Below the pieces are notes generated by a model, which worked only from the letters and a program-made list of their open reading frames with translations, searched no databases and was not told the origin of the DNA. A DNA stretch of 64,000 nt from Apostichopus japonicus (taxonomy: Eukaryota > Echinodermata > Holothuroidea > Aspidochirotida > Stichopodidae), in NCBI RefSeq assembly GCF_037975245.1, contig NC_092581.1, positions 18,467,303 through 18,531,302 of the forward strand, written 5' to 3'. The position numbers and the translations under genes were made by a program. This document shows, one piece after another, positions 51,901 to 60,440 of this stretch (the stretch's first letter is position 1; each line of letters begins with the position of its first letter).

Positions 51901-54900
51901 GCCTGTGTAATAGAATGTGTAAAAGTAAGTTGGCCTGATGTTTTGATCCTAGCAGGATCTTCTTCAGAGGCTAAAAAGGCCTTTTTTGATGAAGCCGAAA
52001 GTAAAATTAAATAATTTCACAGGTTGTAACTTTTCGTGTATAGAGGTGAAAGGAGTAGTATAACATGAGGAAATCAGTAATATTAAGTTGTTTGAATTGT
52101 TGTCGGAATTCTACAATCTTTGGAGAATTTTTTCAGTTATTTATTAACTTATGTGTTTTTTGTACAGGATGGCCGGATTAAGGCTGGAGACCAAATCCTC
52201 GAGGTGGACGGGAATAATATTGTTGGCTTGGACAGGGATGAGTATGTGTTTCAGAAAAGTTTTTTTAAACCTTTGACAAAGTTCAAATGGAAGAATTCAT
52301 TAAAACCAGCACAGAGAATACAAGAAAAAAATCACCTGTATTTACTCAAGATTGCAAAAATACAAGTGGCTTTTACAAAATACAATTGTTACAGAGAATG
52401 ACTTGCAGAACAGGTTGCAATGACTTTAAGCACAGGTTGTTGTGAAGCAATGCTAGACTTAAGAGTGACATGTTGCATTATTAGACAAAAAGACAGTACC
52501 AGGTGATTTGTAAATCATTAATGTTTGTTAGGTTATCTTCTGAATGGTAAAACTGAGTCTTCAAGTCCTTACAAAATGTTTGGTTGAAAATTGATTTATT
52601 TTCACTTGCACTTAATGTTTTTTTTTGTTTTGTTTCCTTCAGAGCTACAAAGTTTTTAGTCAAGTCTGGCAGAGTGGTGAGACTGACGATAGCTCAACAA
52701 GGTGCTATATTCCACGGGCTTGCCGGTATCCTTAGTCAACCTTCACCCCCAATGCAGAGAGGTAAGAGAAAAGAGAGCATCAAACATGTTCCTTTAGCAA
52801 AAGGTTACACATTTTTTTGATGTACTCAGAGAGTACCACTACATCGGACTAAAAGAAGAAAATAAATCTGTACTAAAATACCCTTAAATAATTTTTTTTT
52901 TTTTAAATATGAGTTATTCAAGAGAAAAGTAGAGATGAAGTATGAAACATTTCTGAGAGAATCTATGGAATCCTTCAAGGCCTCAACAGAATTTGTTCAA
53001 TGTTGACCAGTCATTTGTGTAGTGCCAGCATGAAGCAAAGGTTGAGTTTTCTCGTATTTCGTGGATTGAAAAGTGTCTTCATTTTCCTCTCAAATAAGAC
53101 ATAGATATTGCTTTTTGGCTCTTAAGAAAATAAATTAAAGTTCCACAACATTGATCATTGGGCAGTCAGACCCAAAGTCAAACTTTATAACCCTTATTGA
53201 AGAATTTTCTAGTGTTATCTTGTTGGTGTAATGTGCAACCTTAACCAGAGTGCGTTTAAATGTGTGTATTTGGAAGTAGTAATTGGAAGAGCCAACTTTA
53301 CACCCCTTCCCCATCTTGGCTGCATAGCAGATGTAGATAGGTACAATTTTCATATATAGTAACTTTCTTCTTATTATATTCCACCCACCTAAAAGCTAAT
53401 TTAGGCCAGCAGCAGCCTAAAGACCAAATGCCCGTTCCCCAGCCTCGTAACAGAGCAGACATAGACAGAAGGTCACCCACCAACTCGGACAGTAGTCACG
53501 GTAGTCGACGCGTGGAACGCCACGATTGGAGAGAGTCCTCCACGATGCCTCGGAATCCCCCCGGCATGGCAGGACTGTCTCAGGCTGACCATGCAAAGTC
53601 ATCTCCGAATCTCGGTAAGAATTGTCTTCCACAATTTCACTCTCGTTTTGTCCATGTCAAGGTTTGGTTGGTTCTTTGCCAAAGAAGTATTAATATTGTT
53701 AAGATATGAATGTTTCACAAGGTGGATGTTTTATCAATACCCCATCATTTCAGCTGTAATTTAGTGAATGATTTGAGTTAGTTAAGTAACAAGGACCCTG
53801 TTGTTGGATGCCCTGATTACACTCAGAACCAGCTAGCATGTCTCTTTATGTGCTCTGATATGTCATCGTCTTGACAACAGTTAGCTACTCTGCCCTAAGT
53901 GGGAAAGAAACTTCAATGGCTGAATTGATCACGGTTAAGGTTTGTCTGTCTGTCTGTTGTCTGAATTATGGCCAGTTTTATTGTAATTGACTAATAACGT
54001 CCCTTTCTTTTGACCCTAGCCGAGGATAGAGCTGCGACGTTACCAAATAATCAGAGGTATTCACATTTTGAGCCTACGGAAAGAGAGAGGGTGTCGTCTG
54101 TATCCAACAGCAGACCTGCAGAAAGGTGAGTGAATCGATAGTGTCAATGAGACTATGTAGGAGGGGATGGGGGGGGGGACATCAAACACTAACTGATTGA
54201 TATATGGATAAATAACCACAACTGGCTGGATGTGGCTCAATTGTTGAACAGTCATGAATGGTGAAAGTAATCAAAGATTGGTAAACGATCAAACATTGGT
54301 AAACAATCAAACAAACATTGGAAAACAATCATGGTAAACAATTAAAGATTGGTAAACAATCAGACATTGGTAGACAATCAAACATTGGTAAGCAATCAAA
54401 TATTGGTAAACAATCAAACATAGGTAAACAATCAAAACATTGGTAAACAATCAAAACATTGGTAAGCAATCAAACAATGGTAAATACTCAAACATTGGTA
54501 AACAATCAAAACATTGGTAAACAATCAAAGATTGGTTAACAATCAAAACATTGGTAAACAATTAAACATTGGAAAGCAATTAAACATTGGTGGACAATCA
54601 AAGATTGGTAAACAATCAAACATTGGTGGACAATCCAACGTAGGTCACCAATCAACAGTCGGTGAATAGAAAGAAATTTTGAAAAATTATGAAACACAGG
54701 TTAAGAAATAGTGTGACTTTTGCATAAGCTTCGCCTTTTTTCTTATTTTTGCAAATGGAGGGGTGTGAGAGGCCAGGGTTTGTTAACTCTGTTAGGGTAT
54801 ATCCCTCTTTACAGGAGCTTTGCAATTGATCGTGTCCTCTAGTCTCGTTGAGACTGCCCTCATCATCCTATGTAATACAATCATATTCTTTGATTTCACA

Positions 54901-57626
54901 GGCCCAGGGTACTTCAGAAGGGAGGTCTTGCTCAGAGATCCAAGTCCACATCTCAGCTTGATCCGGAAAACTTTGAAACTGATGGTGGTTACCCGAGACA
55001 CTCACAATCTTCATCAAACCTTCATGAGCCTCTCTATAAGGGTAAAGCCCCTCCCGAAGAACCACCATTTAGAGGACCCCAGGGTAAAATATTTGTCGAC
55101 CAACTGGAGCATGAACCGTCTCGCAGATTACCGCAACCGAGAGATGAGCCAAGACCTGTACCACAACCTAGAGGTAGGCCAAATGGGCCACAAAGTGCAG
55201 GGCCTCCCAGACAGTATGGTTCACCATTTAATGACTCACAAAATGATGATTCCGTGAGACAGTTAGGTCAATCGCCTAATGGCCCTCAGCAGAGGATGCC
55301 CCCACAGGGTTATAGGCCCTCTGGTCCAATGAACCAGAACAGGATTAATGGGCCTCCTGGACAGCCCCAAATGATGGATCCGAGAATAGGTCAGCCAAGA
55401 GTCAATGGCCCTCCTGGCCCAGCCAGGATGAATGGTCCCCCTGGTCCAGCTAGGATGAATGGTCCCCCTGGTCCAGCTAGGATGAATGGTCCTCCTGGTC
55501 CAGCTAGGATGAATGGTCCTCCTGGTCAAGCAAGGCCGAATGGGCCTCCTGGTGATATGAGATTAAATGGGCCACCACCGGGACAACAGCGGTTACCTAG
55601 TCCGATGTACCAGGGCAGGATGGCGAGTCCTAACCAGCAGGGACTTCAACGATCCCTTTCCTCTTCCTCAGCGCCTCCATACGACCAGCCAAAGTCACAC
55701 GTAATAGAAACGCACTTCCCAGCCGAGCCACCTCGTAGTGATGAGAGAAGGTCTATGGAGCCTCCAGGCGGACACTTCAATCAGTCACCGCAACCTGGAC
55801 CACAAAGACCAGAACCTCAGAACCAAGGGCCAAGGATGAGATTACCCCCGAATGGCCAAGCATCCTACCACCCACCAGAGAAAAGCATGCCTCCTCCCCC
55901 TCCTCCACAAGCGATTGACTTTGAGGTACCATTTGCAGACCTTCCCCCTCCTCCTGCTGATTTGACATCACCTGCTAACAATATTGGAAACATTCCAGAT
56001 GATTTTCCTCTCCCCCCTCCCCCACCAGATGTCCCTGCATGGGATGACGAGTTAGACGACTACCAGAGAATGTTTGAGGAGCAACAGAGGGAACTGGACA
56101 GAGAATTGAAACTTCTTCAGGAGGCTGACGATGAATTAACTACAGTGGAACGACCTGCGTATGCATCGCTGCCAAGACAGGGTCGTATCAATCAGCCGTC
56201 TACCCCGCTGGGAGATCAACAGAGACCTCAGCTACAGAGACAACCGTCTAACGGTCCCATTCCAGTGGCCATCCCGAAAGCACCTACCTCGGAAATGAAC
56301 AGACAGAAATCGTCAGGGTTCGACACGCAGAACTTGAATGGCAGAGCTGCTGCTCCCATGTCTGTGACCAGTCTGATGCCCTCAGCATCGGTGAATACGT
56401 CCATCTCACCATCAGCCTGGGACAGAGACGAGAAGGAGAGGAAGGAGGAGTGGTACGAAGAGGAGATGCTCAAGAGGAAATCTCTCGAAATAGACGATCT
56501 CCTGCGGACGCCCAACAAGACTCCACAACAGGAAGAGCGACTCCGGAAACTGCAGGTGGAAGTAGAATTCCAGAAACGCGTCCAGGAGTCTCGAGATGAA
56601 GACAGAGACAGTAACCAGGAGGAGGAGCAGGAGATCACCAGGGCAACGGTGAAAGCGAGAATGGTGGACATGGTAGCAGATAATACCAATAATTCTCTGG
56701 GGAACATGCTGACCCAACCGCCACCTGCTAGAGGTCAAGAAAAGAATCATTCTGATTTCATGGACAGCCAAGCCAGGAGACTGCAGCAACTGAAGGAGGA
56801 GAGGATGCGACAGCAACAGGACGAGGAGAGGATGTGGCAGCAGCAGCAGCAACAGGAGAGTTCAGAGAGAGCTAAGAGGCAGCAGAATGAAGATACTCTA
56901 AGGAGGCAGGAAGAGGAATTACAGAGGAGGTACGAACAGCAGAGATTGGAGTACGATAGGAGAGAAGCCCAAATAGAACAAGAGAGGATACGTCTGGAAC
57001 AGCAATTAAATCTACGAAACGGACCCAACCAGAACACCAATACATCTCCCTATCCTCAAGTCAGTAGTACTGGGAACACCACAAACGGAGCACAGGCTAC
57101 AACTCAGGCTAATAACAATTACAGTGGGTTCTACCAGGCGCGCCCGTACCAGCCAAATGCTATAGCAAGTCAACCTATTAAGAAAGCACCACCCCTTGTG
57201 TCTTCAAAACCAGCGTTAGCCCCAAAGCCTTTCGTAGCCCCAAAGCCTAACCTGAAGGTGCAGCTCCCGAGTAGTAATGGACCTTCGTATAACGGACAGA
57301 CGGCCCCTTCTAACAACAACTATGCACCAGGTACCGGCCAGACCCTTGCAACTCCAGAGAATAGTCAGAACTTGAATGTTTATCGCACAGGTGAGACACC
57401 AGGGGTGATAGGGGCACAGGAGGTGTACAGGGACCCCTATGAGAGAAAAATCATGAGCCAGAGAATGAAAAAGGATGAAAACCCCACTTCACCCCTTAGA
57501 CCTCTGACCTTCAGGGAGAAAATGAAGGCTTTCTCTGAGGATGGCGGTACGCCAGAAAAAAAGAATCGCACCTCAAAATGGGAGCAAAAATTTCTCTCGG
57601 AAAATCCTGACGTTTTGCAAGGCTGA
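18828..57626 (+). CDS. AFDN: Afadin (AFDN / Canoe homologue), complete, 27 exons
   Basis: Adherens-junction scaffold linking nectins, Rap/Ras GTPases, alpha-catenin and F-actin. Exons: 18828-18932, 30882-31074, 33932-34041, 34395-34505, 34927-35080, 36972-37129, 39344-39470, 40216-40326, 40843-40949, 42262-42465, 44287-44394, 44863-44929, 45472-45677, 46628-46773, 47260-47357, 47668-47748, 48127-48395, 49444-49602, 50010-50193, 50419-50570, 50920-51036, 51688-51753, 52168-52241, 52643-52761, 53405-53614, 54020-54125, 54902-57626. The summed length is 6,267 bp, an exact multiple of 3, coding 2,088 residues (human about 1,820). Approximate parts: RA1 residues 36-135, RA2 225-355, FHA 365-465, DIL 520-900, PDZ 965-1065, then a Pro/Gly/Gln-rich region, an acidic proline region, a coiled coil and a C-terminal motif. 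All junctions keep GT/AG and frame. Alternative exons and the upstream UTR were not resolved. Confidence 0.97.
19369..19766. mobile_element. Non-autonomous hAT-like element with 8-bp target duplication
   Basis: The 398-bp block starts CAGTGGCAGAG and ends CTCCGCCACTG, an inverted pair of the CAGTGGCGGAG type common in hAT elements. The octamer CGTACTAA flanks it exactly on both sides (19361-19368 and 19767-19774), the 8-bp duplication expected for hAT. It contains a long G run near 19716-19729 and no transposase frame. Confidence 0.85.
20121..20174 (+). pseudogene. U2 snRNA-derived 5' fragment
   Basis: The sequence GTCGCTTCTC, TGCCTTTTGGCTAAGA and GTAGTATCTGTTCTT follows the 5' end of U2 snRNA (stem-loop I and the branch-point-recognition GUAGUA) nearly base for base, with a short insertion before GTAGTA. 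Similarity stops after about 55 nt: no Sm site or 3' stem-loops follow. I infer a truncated pseudogene or a U2-headed retroelement copy, not a working U2 gene. Confidence 0.7.
24988..25112. repeat. GTACTC-rich repeat, arm 1
   Basis: Irregular repeats of GTACTCAA, ACTCGTACTTGAGTAC, ACTCATACTCATG and TTGTACTTGCACTCGGGACT. It matches 26310-26452 in the reverse orientation, including the TTGTACTC..ACTTGCACTC order. Confidence 0.7.
26310..26452. repeat. GTACTC-rich repeat, arm 2 (inverted)
   Basis: The complement of the repeat at 24988-25112: GAGTGCAAGTAGGAGTACG, AGTATGAGTACAAAGTCCTG, GAGTACAAG. The two arms are about 1.2 kb apart in AFDN intron 1 and could pair in the pre-mRNA. Confidence 0.68.
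30349..30485 (+). repeat. Hairpin repeat copy A (AFDN intron 1)
   Basis: Begins ATAACCTGTCTCC and continues through TTTTAACACTGCGCCC, then a 7-bp stem GGTGACC (30427-30433) with GGTCACC (30443-30449), then TTACCATTCCAAAG. Homologous to copies at 32661, 39131 and 43401. Confidence 0.7.
30882..34041 (+). CDS. AFDN: AFDN exons 2-3: first Ras-association domain (RA1)
   Basis: Exons 30882-31074 and 33932-34041. RA1 binds GTP-loaded Rap1/Ras. Visible landmarks are LEFHGVMRFFYQ, the strand TKCIRVSSTATTRDVIDIL (nearly identical to human TKCIRVSSTATTQDVIETL), EKFHPDMRML, SLYEVH and VQLNWTKDLREGRFLLRN. Exon 4 (34395-34505) then adds the basic NFKRKLSKREKKEQKKKEKE segment conserved between RA1 and RA2. 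Confidence 0.96.
31075..33931 (+). other. AFDN: AFDN intron 2
   Basis: About 2.9 kb without a supportable exon. Contains hairpin repeat copy B (32661-32795) and a G-rich stretch at 33773-33800. Short frames on both strands have no recognisable product. Confidence 0.6.
32661..32795 (+). repeat. Hairpin repeat copy B (AFDN intron 2)
   Basis: The most divergent of the copies with a stem. Shares ACCTGTGTCTAG, CCTGGTTACCTTTGACACTG, then an 8-bp stem TTGACCGG (32744-32751) with CCGGTCAA (32758-32765), then CCTCATTCTAC. Confidence 0.62.
34927..40326 (+). CDS. AFDN: AFDN exons 5-8: second Ras-association domain (RA2)
   Basis: Exons 34927-35080, 36972-37129, 39344-39470 and 40216-40326. The segment opens with SKTFTRTISNPEGVLRRKRQQ, matching human ETSFTRTISNPEVVMKRRRQQ. 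RA2 follows with LKVYAHTVFPGANYKTMLV, GHPKENPQEYCLVRVMLPPGA, and ends with DIMFELKRRPPDY. The long insert that human afadin carries after RRPPD is short and basic here. Confidence 0.95.
35081..36971 (+). other. AFDN: AFDN intron 5
   Basis: About 1.9 kb, starting with a CCCCAT/CCCCAA-rich run (35099-35150) directly after the exon 5 donor and with a poly-A run near 35621-35634. No exon or RNA gene recognised. Confidence 0.6.
39131..39285 (+). repeat. Hairpin repeat copy C (AFDN intron 6)
   Basis: Reads CTTACCTGTCTCCTCACAA, ACCGTGTCTAG, CCTGGTAATCTTTTAACACTG, then a perfect 10-bp stem CAACGACCGG (39223-39232) with CCGGTCGTTG (39238-39247) around a 5-nt loop, then CTACCATCCAAAG. It ends about 60 bp before exon 7. 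Confidence 0.72.
39848..39867. repeat. CTGT microsatellite in AFDN intron 7
   Basis: Four to five CTGT units followed by GTGTGTGGG, in the intron between exons 7 and 8. Confidence 0.85.
40843..42465 (+). CDS. AFDN: AFDN exons 9-10: forkhead-associated (FHA) domain
   Basis: Exons 40843-40949 and 42262-42465. The sequence RLMMNVTEVG matches the human LSVTEVG start. Then come LRSPGILPRHCVIAHMEGVVTLTPS (human FGPGIQPHHCDLTNMDGVVTVTPR) and LQHGNVVRFANTYTYRFCDP. This is a beta-sandwich fold; whether it binds phosphothreonine is unproven in the family. Confidence 0.95.
41640..41705. repeat. TA-rich microsatellite in AFDN intron 9
   Basis: Interrupted (TA)n and (ATAC)n repeats, followed near 41773-41795 by (TTA)n. 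No other feature is visible in this 1.3-kb intron. Confidence 0.85.
43401..43540 (+). repeat. Hairpin repeat copy D (AFDN intron 10)
   Basis: Reads GGCTTACCTGTCTCCCCACA, CTCAGCAC, TATCGTGTGAACTGGTAACC, closely matching copy C, but the stem position (CAGTGGCCCAGTAG..) no longer forms a clean hairpin. Confidence 0.68.
44287..44929 (+). CDS. AFDN: AFDN exons 11-12: linker from FHA to DIL
   Basis: Exons 44287-44394 and 44863-44929. Codes a Ser/Pro-rich linker with the conserved METTFDGNFE motif (human QETTFDLGGD), then ILPATLEFREPS leading into the DIL region. Phases 0 and 1 join exactly. Confidence 0.9.
45472..50193 (+). CDS. AFDN: AFDN exons 13-19: DIL (dilute) domain
   Basis: Exons 45472-45677, 46628-46773, 47260-47357, 47668-47748, 48127-48395, 49444-49602 and 50010-50193. 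Best-kept parts are VHFKLAPTYALYLACRYRLS, MTFWLANGSE, LLRRCRVNAALTIQLFSQ, WAEKQGLELAANAHLSK and EDGYSSDIVKDIPNGL. DIL domains are shared with class V myosins. Exons 15-16 hold a weakly conserved acidic/basic insert. The open frame at 47922-48413 contains exon 17 but also reads through intron on both sides. Confidence 0.96.
48410..48771. mobile_element. TTAA-bounded miniature element, family II copy 1
   Basis: A 362-bp block in AFDN intron 17 that begins 15 bp after the exon 17 donor. Ends: TTAAAGGTCTGCTGTAT on the left and, read inverted, TTAAAGATCTGCTTTAT on the right. The arms share TATAGCACGCTA and a GGAAA(A)GTTT block. TTAA flanks both ends. No coding capacity. Confidence 0.72.
50419..50570 (+). 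CDS. AFDN: AFDN exon 20: linker before PDZ
   Basis: Begins in phase 1, codes GMVRFSVNAMAIGTWTIYMHARP, matching the human GTWTIYFEG region just after DIL, then a Pro/Glu-rich linker to ETGKPM. Donor ATG/gtgagt at 50571. A longer open frame to 50726 is intron read-through. Confidence 0.93.
50920..52761 (+). CDS. AFDN: AFDN exons 21-24: PDZ domain
   Basis: Exons 50920-51036, 51688-51753, 52168-52241 and 52643-52761. The carboxylate-binding loop is SMGLSIVALK (human GMGLSIVAAK). Then come MSIYVKAVVPGGAGAKDGR, IKAGDQILEVDGNNIVGL and VVRLTIAQQGAIFHGLAGIL. This domain binds the C-terminal tails of nectins. Exon 22 lies at the end of a three-fold 76-bp tandem repeat (see 51481-51708). The tail QPSPPMQR is also conserved in human. 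Confidence 0.95.
51481..51708. repeat. AFDN: 76-bp tandem triplication containing the AFDN exon 22 acceptor
   Basis: Three near-identical units start at 51481, 51557 and 51633. Each carries the pyrimidine-rich tract, TATTATAG and the first bases of exon 22 (GCCCCTACTCAAGA or GCCTCTACTCAAGA). The acceptor AG falls at 51534-51535, 51610-51611 and 51686-51687. Only the third continues into the PDZ frame. The first two would read Ala-Pro/Ser-Thr-Gln-Glu-Asn/His and then TAA. Confidence 0.93.
53405..54125 (+). CDS. AFDN: AFDN exons 25-26: Ser/Pro-rich linker
   Basis: Exons 53405-53614 and 54020-54125. Low-complexity hydrophilic sequence (GQQQPKDQMPVPQ, SQADHAKSSPNL, then EDRAATLPNNQRY). HAKSSPNL resembles the human HRSSPNVAN segment. 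Frame joins exons 24 and 27 in phases 1, 1 and 2. Confidence 0.88.
54268..54664. repeat. Minisatellite, ~18-bp unit, in AFDN intron 26
   Basis: About 20 degenerate copies of ACATTGGTAAACAATCAA, with variants (AAGATTGG, GTGGACAATC, GTAAGCAATC). It fills most of the intron between exons 26 and 27. Confidence 0.93.
54902..57626 (+). CDS. AFDN: AFDN exon 27: proline-rich, coiled-coil and C-terminal regions
   Basis: A single 2,725-bp exon codes 908 residues and the TGA stop at 57624-57626. Order: Ser/Arg-rich linker; an Asn-Gly-Pro-Pro-Gly repeat region (55404-55592); an acidic proline region (PPADL, PLPPPPPDVPAWDDELDDY) like the human DLPLPPPP stretch; the conserved helix WYEEEMLKRKSLEIDDLL with RLRKLQVEVEFQKRVQES (human RLRKLMLEWQFQKRLQES); a long Glu/Arg/Gln coiled coil; and the end motif PLTFREKMKAFSEDGG (human NLTFKERQRLFS). 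The helical and C-terminal parts correspond to the actin- and alpha-catenin-associated region of mammalian afadin. Antisense open frames at 56228-56852 are shadows of this coding sequence. Confidence 0.95.
55404..55592 (+). repeat. AFDN: 27-bp coding tandem repeat (NGPPGPARM) in AFDN
   Basis: Seven units of 27 bp start at 55404, 55431, 55458, 55485, 55512, 55539 and 55566. Each codes NGPPGxxRx; the middle units are nearly identical at DNA level, and the last ones diverge (QARP, DMRL). The repeat is in frame, collagen-like in composition but not a Gly-X-Y triple-helix repeat. Confidence 0.93.
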
Positions 57627-60073
57627 ACTAGATGGATTCAGATACAGTAGAGTTTGCACACAACTGAAGTCTTAGAAGAGAACGTTAATGGGGGGGGGGG
57701 GGCGAGGGGGGAAGTGTGATCTGGAATGTCTGCTCGGAGGGTGTCATGCCTTGATGTAACTGAAACATACAGCATATGCCATCTATCATGACATCTGTAG
57801 CGCCTCCTTGGCATTTCAAATAATGGCATTATAGATACATGAATATTGGAAAAAGTCACTTATGAAGTTTTCTTAACCATTTGACTAATAGTCATCATGT
57901 TACAGAAGAATTGCTTGATGACTACTAACACACATAGCAAATGTGTCTTTTGGGTTGTAACATTGGTAAAGGCCACGACCCAGTCTCTGTGGTTGTGAAT
58001 GGACATGTTATGGTCATTTAAGCTCTAATGGTTGTTTTCATGTCGATGGCTTTTATCATTCACTCTGGTCCAAATTCTCATTCAGTCTTCCGGTGTGTGT
58101 CCTCAGAATTGCTCTAGCTTTTCAAACACTGAGATTTCTATGTCAGGTTGATTGTGATAGTTAACAATAACTCTTATAGAGAAAAAGAGCAAAGTTTGTC
58201 GTGAAACACTTGAAGTTTAACAACAGATCACAGTAAAAATACAAATAGAACAGCGTAACAAATCACAGGATAATTTCAGGATATAAATGTACACAGCTGT
58301 CGTATGATATCTTAATGTTGCCCAGGGTAACAAAGCCTTACTTGATAGTTATATAATTGTAAGCAGTTATATATTTTCCATTTTTGTGGATACGTTTGGG
58401 TTGAAGGTTATGATTGGATCAATAATTATGAGGATCCAAGATGGCTGATCTTCAGTCAATATGAAGATGTAACTACAGGAAAAAGTAGTGTGTATGTGAT
58501 ATCAGCAATGTGAGCAGAGGTACACTAAACTAGCAATTTGTAAATGATGATCTAAGATGCCATTGATTCATGATATATTTTATACTGGGGTACATGTATC
58601 GATGGTTGACACAAAATACCATTTTAATTCTTTGGTCTGTTTTACAATATTATGTATTGAGGGCTAAATGAGATCTCCTACAGTAGTATTCACTAATGGT
58701 TGTTGCTGTTGATATACATTATCATTAGGTAAATAATATTAATAATAAAAGATGCCTCTGTAAATAAATGTCTATAATAATTCCATAATTAGTTGAATTT
58801 CAAAATGTATTCAGTTTTTGTAAATACATCTCCATTTTCTCTTTGTATTCTTACTGGTAATTGTACATTTTTGAGCAAGATCCCTTGGGGTGGGGGGGAG
58901 GGGGTATCTTGGAGACCTAAGGGACATGGGAGGGTATTTGAGCCATCATACAATATTTTTTCGATCATTCATTTTACCAATGTATTCATGGATATTCCTG
59001 CCATACAAGTTATAACACTGTACTACATATTCATGTATATCACAGATTATTTGCTGATCTTTCAATTAAGACCACCTTTGGTCCGTTTTGTTTTCATTTC
59101 TTCAACCACACAAACAATTCACACTTTGCTAGTATTCACAGCTATTCGTTTTCGATAGGCTACCACTATTTTATCTTCTTCTAGTTCTGTATTCTGGTTA
59201 TCATTAATTGGCATTATAATTACAATATCTTTAAGTCATATCACAGTTATCAGCATAACCCCCAAATATGCTAGACAGTCCAATAATGGCCACTCCTATT
59301 CAAGCTTCAACATGCATTTTACAGTCTGCAAACCTTAAAATAATCTCTCCTTATTTAACTATTTGATTGTCCACTTTAAATCCTTCTCAGTATCAAGGAA
59401 AATAATAAGATGGTCACAATCTTAGTTTTGAAAACTCTTAGCATTTCTAGCACTCCAAACTTTGTGGGTTATACTGATAACTTTTAATGAACCTTCACGT
59501 GCCTTCTTGTGACACCAATGGTACAAAAAAATGTTCTGAAGGTCCTGTCAATATCCAGACATATTTGTAGCAGATTGGGTGTGTGGTATGTCAAAGTTAC
59601 TTCATTTGTTTTATTACAAGTTAACCATGTATTATGTATTTTTATCTGTTGCTAAATAATGAAGTCTAAAAAGGAAATAATACAACTTGTTGTCTTATGT
59701 TTTTTGTTTATTGTTTAGGTTTTTATTCAACTCAACCAATAGTTTCATTTTCATACTTTCAATTTGGACAGATTTGTTGTGAAGGCGCATACATTACAGT
59801 CACTCAAATCATTCTGCATCGCACAATCAAGTTTTCTTGATTTATCTAAATGAATTTGCAGTTCAAGTTTTTCAAATATGACGTATTCAATATGTCATAT
59901 TTTCTCAGCATGTTTTGTAATTGTTCTATTTCTAATTCAAATGCTTGTTGTGTTTTCTATGCTGGGAATGACCTGGTTTTTTTTCCTGGAATAGTAAATA
60001 AAAAAGATAGATGAGGCGGAGGTAGGTTTGGGTATGTGAAGATGATCTCGGTCCCTATTCCAACTAGCCTTTG
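57627..60073 (+). other. AFDN 3' UTR and downstream spacer
   Basis: No further coding exon. A G run lies at 57690-57702. AATAAA signals at 58744-58749 and 58763-58768 are the best candidates for the AFDN poly(A) site, giving a 3' UTR of about 1.1-1.2 kb. The rest up to the element at 60074 is AT-rich, with an unremarkable open frame at 58793-59158. Confidence 0.55.
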
Positions 60074-60440
60074 TTAAAGGGTGTGAAGACTCGCGCACAA
60101 AGAAACGTCTCATGCCGGTAATCTGACCTAGTTTCAAATGAGGTGTAATAGAAGTGTTAGACACCACCATTGATCCAAGAAAATACACAGCTTGCTACCA
60201 TCGGTAATTAGACACTAGTGTACAGTCAGTTCATACAGCTGCGGTCAATACCCACAGCACAGTGTGCAAACGATACAGCGATGGACATCTCAGGTCCAGC
60301 TTAAGATAACAATTAAGGTATCACGTTTCATTACTGTCTGCATTTTGTAGCGACACGAACAAAACGTCACTTGCAAGCAACAGAGAAATGACTTTTCAGA
60401 TGGCCCCACGCGGTTTGGGGTGAGTCTTCAATGCCTTTAA
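60074..60440. mobile_element. TTAA-bounded miniature element, family I copy 2
   Basis: A 367-bp copy of the element at 11641-12011, in the same orientation, with scattered substitutions and small indels. The inverted ends are better kept here: TTAAAGGGTGTGAAGACTC on the left and TTAAAGGCATTGAAGACTC on the right read inverted. It sits between the AFDN 3' UTR and the PPIL4 start and ends about 400 bp before the PPIL4 ATG, so it could contribute to that promoter. Confidence 0.82.

Noticed and set aside
54268-54664. CRISPR-like array of short repeats with regular spacing
   Set aside because: Units are contiguous and degenerate without unique spacers, inside an animal intron: a minisatellite.
55404-55592. 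Collagen domain in the AFDN last exon
   Set aside because: The NGPPGPARM repeat has a 9-residue period with Gly not at every third position, so it cannot form a collagen helix.
56228-57040. Long minus-strand open frames opposite the AFDN last exon
   Set aside because: Leu/Ser/Cys-rich reads that mirror the Gln/Glu/Arg codons of the afadin coiled coil; antisense shadows of real coding sequence.
58793-59158. 121-codon open frame downstream of AFDN
   Set aside because: It starts just after the AFDN poly(A) candidates, has AT-rich hydrophobic composition and no homology I can recognise.
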